From Megaustenia siamemsis (Eukaryota > Mollusca > Gastropoda > Stylommatophora > Ariophantidae): DNA of 64,000 bases. Positions 55,117 through 64,000 of this stretch are shown piece by piece (position 1 is the first letter of the stretch; each line of letters begins with the position of its first letter). The translations under genes and the position numbers were made by a program. The notes under the pieces were generated by a model that did no database searches, had not been told where the DNA came from, and worked only from the letters and a program-made list of their open reading frames with translations. Where the stretch lies: positions 40,088,117-40,152,116 of the forward strand of contig JAVIAB010000160.1 in assembly GCA_032433765.1 (NCBI GenBank), read 5' to 3'.

Positions 55117-58109
55117 AAAGAGGCATGTTCAGAACACGAAAGACGAACATGGCTGACCACCGTGAAAGAGATTGGAGCCTCATCACGTACCAGTCCAGAG
55201 GAAGCCATGGAGAGTCGGAGAAATTCGAACTTATGTCGGAGGAAAGATCTTAAAATAAGTACTTGGAATGTTAGGACTCTATATCAACATGGGAAATTGG
55301 AAAATCTAATTCAAGAAGCAGAACGAATAAATATAGATATTTTAGGCATATCAGAGACTAGATGGAAGGAATGTGGGTACATTGAAGACGAAAAATATAC
55401 ATTTATATACTCAGGAAACACAACAGAACATCAAAGGGGGTAGGAATACTGATAAAAAGAGAGCTACAAAAATATATAAGTACCCACTGGACATACAGTG
55501 ATAGGATTATACTACTCAAGTTGAAAGCAAAACCATTCGACATAGCAATAATATGCACCTACTCAAGACTACACAGATGAACAAATAGAGGCATACTATG
55601 AAGACCTAAATAAAGTTATGAAGCAAGTGAAATCTTCAGACATCTTGATTGTAATGGGTGACATGAACGCTAAAGTAGGAAAAGGTAGATATAAGACAAT
55701 TATAGGAAATCATGGTTTAGGAAAAAGAAATGACAGAGGAGAAAGATTAATACAATTCTGTGAAGAAAACAGGCTGATAATATGTAACACCTACTTTGAG
55801 CAAGAGAAAAGGAAACTATAAACATGGAAAAGCCCTGGAGATAGGAAGAGGAATCAAATAGATTACATAATGATAAAAGAAAGGTTCCGTAACAGCGTAA
55901 AGAAAGCCAAAACCTACCCAGGAGCAGATATTAATTCTGATCACAATCCTGTAATGATTAAAATGAAAATCAAACTAAAGAGAAACAAGCAAAAATCTGA
56001 TTCATCAACAAACCCACTCGACATAACAGCTTTAAATCAAAAAGATATTAAAGATACCTATACAATACAAGTAAAGAACACATACCAGAAGCTGCTAGAG
56101 GAAGGAATTGAACAATACAGAAGAGAAAATCCTGATGAAAAAGTAACAACCAAATGGCAATGCATAAAGAAAAGCATACAAAAAGCCTGCGACACCTTAC
56201 CCAAAAGAGAAAAGAACAAAAAACAAAAATGGATAACTAACACCATCTTAGAAAAAATGGAAGAAAGGAGACAAGCGAAGAACACTGCCCAATACAATAA
56301 AATAGATAATGAGATACGCAAAATGTGCAAAAAGGCAAAAGAAGACTGGCTCAGCCAAAAATGTAGAGAAATAGAAACTATGGAAAGCAAACAAGACCTA
56401 AGAGGAATGCACACAGAAATAAAGAGAATGACTAATAAAAATAAAAAAGCCACAGAAGGTGGATGCATTGCAGACAAAAAAGGAAAAATGCTAACAGACA
56501 ATAAGGATATCATAGATAGATGGCAGGAATATATAACAGAACTATTTCATGATCAAAGGGACAAGAAACCAGTTATAAAATGTACATCAGGCTATAAAAT
56601 CTTAAAATCTGAGGTGGAAAAAGCTATAAAAACAATGAAAAGGGGAAAAGCAGCAGGACCTGAAAGCATACAGATAGAGATGATACAGGCACTTGAAGAT
56701 TTTGGCATTGAAGTGATTACAGACATATGCAACGACATATACCACACAGGATACATACCAAATGAACTAAAAACATCAACTTTCATTGCATTGCCTAAAA
56801 AGAATGGTGCAGTTGAATGCAGTGACTTTAGAACAATAAGCCTAATGAGCCATGTTACATAAATCTTGCTAAAAGTTATACAAGGAAGGATTCAGAATAA
56901 AATCAATACTGAATTAGATGAGCAGCAATTTGGATTTAGGAAAAATAGCGGGACAAAAGAAGCCATATTCTGCATGAGAACATTAATCGAAAAATACACA
57001 GAAGTAAACAAACCAATATATGCCTGCTTCATAGACTACACCAAAGCTTTTGATAGAGTACACCACAAACAACTTATACAATGCCTAAAAGAGATACATC
57101 TAGATGACATGGATATACGACTAATATGCAATCTATACTGGGAGCAAACAGCAATAATAAAATATAACAAAGATTTCTCTACACCCATTGATATAAAAAG
57201 AGGAGTAAGACAAGGATGCATCCTATCACCAAGCTTGTTCAATCTATACACTGAGCAAATCTTTAAAAACATCATAGAGATGCCAGGCCTACAAATTAAT
57301 GGAAAGATAATCAATAACCTAAGATATGCTGACGATACTGTACTACTAGCAGAAAATCCTAAAGACCTACAACAATTACTTAATGAAATAAACACGACAA
57401 GCAAAAAATATGGACTAGATATGAATATCAAAAAGACTAAAACTATGATCATAAACAAAGAAAATACTCAAAACCCACAAGTGGATATCAAAGTTGAAGG
57501 AATAGACCTGGAGACAATTCAGAACTACAACTACCTTGGACATACTATAACCAGTGATGGAAAATGTACAACTGAAATAAACAAAAGAATAGGAATGGCA
57601 AAAAGTAATTTTAATGTCATGAAGGACATACTAACATCAAAACAAATAACACCAGAGCTAAAACTAAGAATAGCAAAATGTTACATCTTCTCAATATTCC
57701 TATATGGTGCTGAAACATGGACATTAGACAAGAAAACAGAACAGAGAATTGAAGCCTTTGAAATGTGGATATATAGAAGAATAGGTAGAATTGGATGGAA
57801 GGAAAAGAAAACAAATGACAAAGTCTTAAAACAACTAAAAATGAAAAGAGAACTTCTGAACACAATTAGAACAAGACAAATGCGATTCTTAGGCCATGTT
57901 AAAAGACACAAGAGCCTACTGAAAGTGATCCTGGAGGGGAAAATACAAGGTAAAAGAGGCAGAGGCAGACCAAGATTAACATGGACGAGTAACATCAAAA
58001 GATGGACAAATCAACCGATGACAACCTGCACCATCAAAGCAAGAGATAGAGCAAAATGGCGCTCCATGGTAGCCAACCTTCGTTGCGGAGACGGCACTCA
58101 ATGATGATG
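55117..58109 (+). mobile_element. Full-length RTE-C non-LTR retrotransposon with 11-bp TSD
   Basis: About 3.0 kb, defined at both ends by the duplication 'agatataagat' (55106-55116 and 58110-58120). The 3' end is 'ggcactcaatgatgatg', the GAT-type tail shared with RTE-B. Both boundaries are fixed because the interrupted host repeat is known from another copy. The final A of the tail could belong to either side. Confidence 0.93.
55162..58104 (+). pseudogene. RTE-C endonuclease-reverse transcriptase, four lesions
   Basis: The N-terminus includes 'KISTWNVRTLYQHGKLE' and 'IDILGISETRWKECG' of the APE endonuclease. A lost base near 55437 and a small deletion near 55560 shift the frame. From 55618 a single frame runs to the end with 'VMGDMNAKVGKG', a TAA at 55819-55821, 'NSDHNPVM', 'IALPKKNGAVECSDFR', a TAA at 56860-56862, 'QFGFRKNSGTKEAIF', '[12 protein letters not shown]', 'RGVRQGCILSPSLFN', the catalytic YADD at 57325-57336 and 'GHVKRHKSLLKVILEGK'. 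Two frameshifts and two nonsense codons make it inactive, yet overall decay is light, which suggests a relatively recent insertion. Confidence 0.94.
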
Positions 58110-58165
58110 AGATATAAGATTGTGGAAGGACATGAACGCCTACGCCAACCGGTATGGCACAGGAT

Positions 58166-58935
58166 GATGATTGCCTTATAAACAAGAATCAAGTGAAAGA
58201 ACGTCAATTAAAGAGACAAAGCCACGTGAATATTCATCAAGTGTGGCTGCAACAACATTGTGTGGAACTGTGGGTAGATCGGAGAAGACATGATCAAAGA
58301 CTCGTTAATTGTTGATCTCCCTGACAAGCTGCGAAACACAGAAAGTGATCAAATATTTTTGGTTGATGATGTACCTATTTTCAGGAAACTACTACTGATG
58401 CATGGCAAGAGAAAGGGGGGAGGGAGACAGAGTTAAATAACCTTAAATGGGTGCGGCCGTACAGTTAAATATGCGTACATAGCTAGCAGAGATAGCAATG
58501 CGAAGGTAAACATTTTAGAAAGATTAATGGTAATGTTACCCTTTCATGTGATTTTGTAATGTGATATATCAGATATTTCATTTAAGTGGGCGTGGAATGA
58601 TCACAGGATTTTTCTTAAAATCGCAACCCGTTTGTAAGAGAATGCCAAGTATGTTGAGTACATGAACTAACAGTAGAACGTAGTCAGCGTTGGTGCATGT
58701 TCGATTATAACTTCAGATAGTAGATGTACAGCCGAAGCTAAGTGTAGAATACTTCAGTACAAAGACCCTATGTCCCAAAGGGTGAGATGAATTTTACCTA
58801 CTCAACACACCTTTGATCGTGGAAGTAATGTAAAGAGGAAGTTTTGTTCTGACGATTGAAAGCGAACCATGGACAATCGGAGAGTAGAAAATAACATCTC
58901 CGGTTGTAGTTTGTACACAAAATATGTTAAAAATC
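58166..58935. other. Unassigned sequence
   Basis: No recognised gene or repeat. Confidence 0.4.
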
Positions 58936-58947
58936 CATCGGGAAGCT

Positions 58948-59207
58948 GAGCCGCGATAGCTCAGTGTTAGTGAACGATACTACAAAGGACAAGCTGTAGG
59001 GTTCGATCCCAACCGACGGCTTCCGGTTCACCCAGTCTTTAATGGGTAACAGATTTTTTTCTGGGAAAGTAAAGCGGCACGGGCGTAATACCGACCACAT
59101 TACCCCAAAAATCATGTGCCTAAGGTCTGTAAAATATAAGGTCACTAACACCATATTCCCTATACGTCACTTGGAGTGACGGGGGTACTTTACTTTTTTT
59201 ACTTTTA
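58948..59207 (+). mobile_element. SINE-1 copy with perfect 12-bp TSD
   Basis: A full SINE-1 with 'catcgggaagct' at 58936-58947 and 59208-59219. One G is lost in the A-box region ('gctcagtgttagtg'). The terminal hairpin has two substitutions (acgtcacttggagt). The 3' end is T-rich. Confidence 0.95.
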
Positions 59208-59343
59208 CATCGGGAAGCTTAAAAGAAATGGTAACGAGGTTGGTGCGAAAAGGGTCAATGCAAAGTTAAAGTTTACCAACATCAGGCGAAAAAAATCACC
59301 AGTTTGTGACCTTGTAGTAGTGAAGAAATAAGAATATACACTC

Positions 59344-59528
59344 GTGGCTAAAAAATCAAGTTTATGCGAACATTTGCTGTATCTGTTTTTCTATACGAAA
59401 TGTGAAACATGGACCCTTACAGCCGAGCTACAGACGAAAGCACAAACTATGGAGGTGAAAAGTTATCGTGGGGTTTTGGACACCTCTTACTTAAATCGTG
59501 CCAAAAATGAAAAAGTTCCCGAAAAGAT
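59344..59528 (+). pseudogene. LINE-I RT thumb fragment
   Basis: The peptide 'CETWTLTAELQTKAQTMEVK' followed by 'SYRGVLDTSYLN' matches the conserved thumb region of LINE RTs (x-Y-G-x-E-x-W-T-L ... C-x-R-x-L). It is a short piece between unassigned sequence and an RTE-B tail. Confidence 0.65.
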
Positions 59529-59725
59529 CATCAAGTCCCATGCCTGCTGGTGTAGGTGATCATGTCTCTCCACAACTTTCGATCTCGACAGTTATTTATA
59601 ATTTCTGTTGTTGACCTTCTGCCAAGCCATTCACTTAAACTATCTGGTACTTTTTCTCTTTGCTTCCCTTTCTCTCTTTGTCCCTCAATTTTCTCAGTGT
59701 TCACAATATATTCCTGCTTTTCCCT
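59529..59725 (-). pseudogene. RTE-B 3' end fragment
   Basis: The minus strand matches the RTE-B tail ('catgcctgctggtgtaggtg' and onward). It abuts LINE-E directly on its right. Confidence 0.85.
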
Positions 59726-59995
59726 TCTCTAACAACTTAAATGGTTTGGCCACCTGGTCAGAATGAATCCTCACCAATCACCATCAAAAGCGTTCTTCTC
59801 AAGAATGCATGGAAAAAGACCAAGAGGAAGACCCAGAAGAAGATGGACAGATGCAGTGATAGAGACATGTAACAACAAAGGAAAATCACAAATTCAGACA
59901 GTTCGAGCAGCTCAAGAACGACAAATGATATAAACCACGACACCTTTTAGGTATCAGTGAAAAGAGAAAAGAAGAAAGAAAGAAGAAGTTCCCTT
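59724..59995 (+). pseudogene. LINE-E C-terminal fragment
   Basis: Encodes 'LKWFGHLVRMNPHQSPSKAF', 'KRPRGRPRRRW' and 'IQTVRAAQERQMI' with a stop, then an AAAGAAG-rich tail. Nearly identical to 63.2-63.48 kb. Confidence 0.85.
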
Positions 59996-60219
59996 CTCAT
60001 ACTTGCTTGCGTACGCCCTAAGGTAAATCCTGAAGGATTATACTTCCTTGTCATCCGCCCTTAATAGGACGTTTAATAGGCGTGTCTGAATTGTGTTGTG
60101 GTTTGCAGTATAACTGTGATATTTGCGCCTTTCGGCCCAACACATCCGATCTCAGCACGTTACCTTCTCATAACATGGCCTACAATGATGATTGCTTGTT
60201 CCTAATATTGGATACAAAA

Positions 60220-61130
60220 GTATTTGTTGGTGAATGAATGTTGTATTCTGTATTTGTCAGTGAATGTATTTGTTGGTGAGTGAACGGTGTATTCTGTGTT
60301 TGATAGTGAACGTATTTGTTGGCGATCGAACGTTATATTTTGTAATTGTTAGTGAATGTATTTGTTAGTGAATGTATTTGTTAATGAATGAACGTTGTAT
60401 GTTGCATTTATTATTGAGTGAATATCCTATTCTGTATTTCTTGGTAAGTGATTATTTTATACTGTATTTTTTTTTTGCGAGCGAATGTTGTTTTCTGTAT
60501 TAATGATGAATGTTGTATTCTATGTTTGTTGGTGAATGTTGCATTCTGCATTTGTTGGGGAGTAAATGTTATTTTCTGTATGAATGATGAATGTTGTATT
60601 CTGCATTTGTTGGGGAGTGAATGTTGCTTTCTGTATTAACGACGAATGATGCATTCTGCATTTGTTAGGGAGTGAATGTTGCTTTCTGTATTAACGACGA
60701 ATGTTGCATTCTGCATTTGTTAGGGAGTGAATGTTGCTTTCTGTATTAACGACGAATGTTGCATTCTGCATTTGTTAGGGAGTGAATGTTGCTTTCTGTA
60801 TTAACGACGAATGTTGCATTCTGCATTAGTTGGGGAGTGAATGTTGTATTCTATGTTTGTTGGTGAATGTTGCATTCTGCATTTGTTGGGGAGTGAATGT
60901 TGTTTTCTGTATTAATGATGAATGCTGTATTCTATGTTTGTTGGTGAATGTTGCATTCTGCATTTGTTGGGGAGTGAATGTTGCTTTCTGTATTAATGAT
61001 GAATGTTGTATTCTGCATTTGTTGGGGAGTGAATGTTGCTTTCTGTATTAACGACGAATGTTGCATTCTGCATTTGTTGGGGAGCAAATGTTGCTTTCTG
61101 TATTAACGACGAATGTTGTATTCTGTATTT
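60220..61130. repeat. 55-bp tandem repeat with ~27-bp subunits
   Basis: Regular 55-bp units at 60640-60830 ('gaatgttgctttctgtatta', 'acgacgaatgttgcattctg'). Flanking regions hold looser half-unit repeats. Confidence 0.92.
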
Positions 61131-61787
61131 GGAGAACAACATAAAGAATTAGAAAGAGAGAATACATCTAACGTTTAACAACACAGAGGCACCAAGAAGA
61201 GACAGACAAGATCAGATATAAGTGACACAATTTTCGACACAACCTGCCGAGCGTTGGCCTGTCACCAGCATAGGCGGATGAAGATGAATGAATACATGGG
61301 GAATAAGGTTCTGACAGGATTGATTAATGGAGGATACGCCTTTGGATTGAAGGTCGAGGGAGCGTTGGGACGTAATGAATGAAAATGTGTGGCCCCAGAT
61401 TGTGTCTCCTAAGGGAGGTAAACGACTTGATTGATTAATGGCATCTGCCTGGTTGGTAAGGAGAAAGGGAGATAATTAGTTAACTTGATTCTCTATGACT
61501 TAAGCCTACTTGTCGAGCTGTATACTCAACTTTCTAAATATAACAATATTTTCGTTTGTGATATTTGATTAATTTTTATACATTTTACAGTAAAGCCAAA
61601 GGGGGGAACTGATCAAAAGTATAATAGTTAGGATTAACAATGCTGGTTTAAAGTGCACAAACTTGGAAATATTAACTTTACAAGTGTTAACAACTAATGT
61701 GAATTTATCAATTATGATTTTATTTCGGAGTTACATGAAATGTAGATGTTTTTTTTTTTGTTTTTTTTATATCTCTATCCTGTCACC
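61131..61787. other. Unassigned sequence
   Basis: A possible decayed LINE tail near 61140-61290 ending 'ggatgaagatgaatga' is too degraded to call. Nothing else recognised. Confidence 0.35.
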
Positions 61788-62512
61788 GGAAGAGAGAAAA
61801 CGGGCGAGAAAGTGAAAGAGAGAAAACGGGCGAGAGATTGAAAGAGAGAAAACGGGCGAGAGATTGAAAGAGAGAAAACGGGCGAGAAAGTGAAAGAGAG
61901 AAAACGGGCGAGAGATTGAAAGAGAGAAAACGGGCGAGAAAGTGAAATAGAGAAAACGGGCGAGAGATTGAAAGAGAGAAAACGGGCGAGAGATTGAAAG
62001 GGAGAAAACGAGCGAGAGATTGAAAGAGAGAAAACGGGCGAGAAAGTGAAATAGAGAAAACGGGCGAGAGATTGAAAGGGAGAAAACGGGCGAGAAAGTG
62101 AAAGAGAGAAAACGGGCGAGAGATTGAAAGAGAGAAAACGGGCGAGAGATTGAACGGGAGAAAACGGGCGAGAGATTGAAAGGGAGAAAACGGGCGAGAG
62201 ATTGAAAGGAAGAAAACGGGTGAGAGATTGAAAGGGAGAAAACGGGCGAGAGATTGAAAGGGAGAAAACGGGCGAGAGATTGAAAGGGAGAAAACGGACG
62301 AGAAAGTGAAAGAGAGAAAACGGGCGAGAGATTGAAAGGGAGAAAACGGCCGAGAGATTGAAAGGGAGAAAACGGGCGAGAGATTGAAAGGGAGAAAACG
62401 GGCGAGAGATTGAAAGGGAGAAAACGGCCGAGAGATTGAAAGGGAGAAAACTGGCGAGCGATTGAAAGGGAGAAAACGGGCGAGAGATTGAAAGGGAGAA
62501 AACGAGCAAGTG
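61788..62512. repeat. 26-bp purine-rich minisatellite, about 28 units
   Basis: The unit is 'gagagaaaacgggcgagaga' plus 'ttgaaa'. Variants 'gagaaagtgaaa' and 'gggaga' recur. Frames stay open because three 26-bp units make 26 codons without stops. Confidence 0.96.
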
Positions 62513-62774
62513 AGAGAAATCGAGAATGAAAATGAGGGTTGTATACACATTTATAACCAACATAATTTGAGCAGTGGTGTTAAAGAGACAGGAGGTTTGA
62601 TGTGTAAGCTCCCTTGGTAATGTCAATATTGTTTCTGTAGAATGTTGCTGTTTCCATTTTTAAGCACAAGCCGTTTTTTTTTTTAAATTTTTTTTATTGT
62701 GGTTTAATATAAGTTACAAATCTGGAAACAACCAACAATAAGGAGGAAACAAATAAAAACTTAAGAGGTAGAAA

Positions 62775-63485
62775 ACTCCAACATCAAAGAGCTACCACTC
62801 TTAGCAGATGACCAATGCCTAATATATGAGGATGAAAACCTGCTACAACAGCATATCACATCTCTAGATAAAAGTTGTACAAACTACAGTATGAAAATTA
62901 ATACGGCAAAAACAGAGGCTATGAAAATAAGCAAATTAAGACACCCACTAAAATACAAAAAAGCAAATGCTGTCACATCCCAGCTTTCACCATTGTTAAG
63001 ACATCCAACCATTTCTATGGCAACTAAACAACAAATGATAAATAGCATTTTCATACCGACTTTGTGCTATGAAAGTCAAACATGGACCCTTTCTAAATCA
63101 CATTTATGAAAGATCAAATCATGTGAGATGCGATGCACGAGAAAAGCATCAAACAACACAATAAGAGATATAATGAAATGAAACCATAAGAAAAATGGTA
63201 GGAATAAAACCCTGCCAAGAATATATAGAACAACAACAACTTAAATGGTTGGGCCACCTGGTCAGAATGAATCCTCACCAATCACCATCAAGGGCGTTCT
63301 TCTCGAGGATGCATGAAAAAAGACCTAGAGGAAGACCTAGAAGAAGATGGATATATGCAGTGATAGAGACATGTAACAACAAAGGAAAATCACTAATTCA
63401 GACAGTTCGAGCAGCGCAAGAACGACAAATGATATAACCACGACACCTTTTCGGTATCGGTGAGAAAGAGAAAAGAAGAAAGAAT
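62775..63485 (+). pseudogene. LINE-E RT palm/thumb to C-terminus
   Basis: Starts near the RT catalytic loop ('LLADDQCLIYEDE', 62800-62835), continues 'MKINTAKTEAMKISK', 'SMATKQQMINSIFIPTLCYE' and 'SQTWTLSKSHL', then a stop. After a frameshift it resumes at 63195 with 'EYIEQQQLKWLGHLVRMNP' and 'RGRPRRRW'. The A-D-D pair of the catalytic motif is visible. 5'-truncated and frameshifted. Confidence 0.87.
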
Positions 63486-63697
63486 ATAACTCACAAGAGT
63501 TAGCCTGAGCTTGAGCGGAGTGTGTCTCACCAAGTGTTTGGGAAAACTAGCAAAACGACTTTGAAAGCATTGAGACAAGAGTAAAGAATGGAAACACGAA
63601 ACATGGGAAGATAGAATGGAAAGATGTGGCTCGAAATTATAATAATGTTGGGAAAGAAAAGTACTTGTATGAAGTACAAGTTCATGTAGTGTTTGGG

Positions 63698-63735
63698 AAC
63701 GCGGGAGGGGGGGGGGGGGTGAGGGGGCCGGGCTG
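63698..63735. other. G-rich run
   Basis: A run of about 16 G followed by 'tgagggggccggg', which could form a G-quadruplex or be a sequencing-prone homopolymer. Confidence 0.8.
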
Positions 63736-63796
63736 TAGGCTGCAAGGTTTAAAAGTATGACGTCGGCATCAAGATAGGAGTATCCCTGGTTTAAAG

Positions 63797-64000
63797 TTCA
63801 GAACTGCAACTACCTTGGACACACTATAACCAGTGATGGAAAATGTACAACTGTAATGAAGAAAAGAATAGGAATGGTAAAAAGTAATTTTAATGCCATG
63901 AAAAATATACTAACATTAAAACAAATAACACCAGGGCTAAAACTAAGAATAGCAAAATGTTACTTCTTCTCAAGATTCCTGTATGGTGCAGAAACATGGA
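63797..64000 (+). pseudogene. RTE-C fragment running off the window
   Basis: Matches RTE-C from the codons for 'NYNYLGHTITSDGKCTT' through the thumb 'LRIAKCYFFSRFLYGAETW'. Small differences from the 57.5-57.7 kb copy. It is cut by the window end. Confidence 0.9.

Larger units (their letters stand above)
54945..58165 (+). pseudogene. RTE-D 3' end, split by the RTE-C insertion
   Basis: The left part (about 54945-55116) and right part (58121-58165) join into an RTE-D tail matching 38160-38383 ('gtagatataagat' joined to 'tgtggaaggacatgaacgcc'). Both parts carry substitutions and indels. RTE-D is therefore older at this site than RTE-C. Confidence 0.9.

Noticed and set aside
61140..61300. Another LINE C-terminal tail ending in a GATGAATGA-like tail
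   Set aside because: The translated pieces are too diverged to match any family in the window.

Overview
This window reads as a gene-poor, repeat-saturated stretch of an animal nuclear genome. I found no intact protein-coding host gene, rRNA, CRISPR array or bacterial operon. The evidence for a metazoan is (i) several families of RTE/BovB-like non-LTR retrotransposons, (ii) at least four families of tRNA-headed SINEs, many with target-site duplications (TSDs), and (iii) about 25 minisatellite or satellite arrays that together cover roughly a quarter of the window by my own rough tally. The combination of RTE copies, tRNA SINEs and dense minisatellites suggests a lophotrochozoan invertebrate, possibly a mollusc. 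That is inference; nothing here fixes the species.

Layout. 0-5 kb: a 32-bp array, a SINE, then an RTE-A 3' fragment whose C-terminal codons were amplified into a 38-unit array. 5-11 kb: small arrays, a 5'-truncated RTE-A copy inserted into a minisatellite, a decayed RNase H fragment and a SINE-3. 11-17 kb: a SINE-2 with an inverted duplication, an 82-bp array that may carry decayed hammerhead-ribozyme-like motifs, nested LINE 3' ends and a 45-bp array. 17-22 kb: a near full-length RTE-A with two frameshifts, flanked by RTE-B 3' ends. 22-36 kb: a 58-bp satellite (25 units), many other arrays, a polypurine tract and SINE-2/SINE-3 copies. 36-43 kb: LINE 3' fragments with clear TSDs, a CCAA-rich tract and a near full-length RTE-B. 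43-50 kb: a 55-bp array, a roughly 1.1-kb CCTT tract, a 370-bp element with a perfect 14-bp TSD and an RNase H-type LINE remnant. 51-64 kb: a two-headed SINE-4, a SINE-1 splitting an RTE-B 3' end, a 21-bp array, a full-length RTE-C inserted into an RTE-D 3' end with an 11-bp TSD, further arrays, and LINE fragments running off the right edge.

How the parts relate. The RTE-like elements encode (or encoded) an APE-type endonuclease plus reverse transcriptase and are plausible sources of the machinery that moved the SINEs and the many 5'-truncated tails. The three near-complete copies (A, B, C) each carry two to four visible lesions, so none here looks competent for movement. Nested insertions with TSDs give a relative chronology. 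Family letters (RTE-A to D, LINE-E to I, SINE-1 to 4) are local names for this window, not database names.
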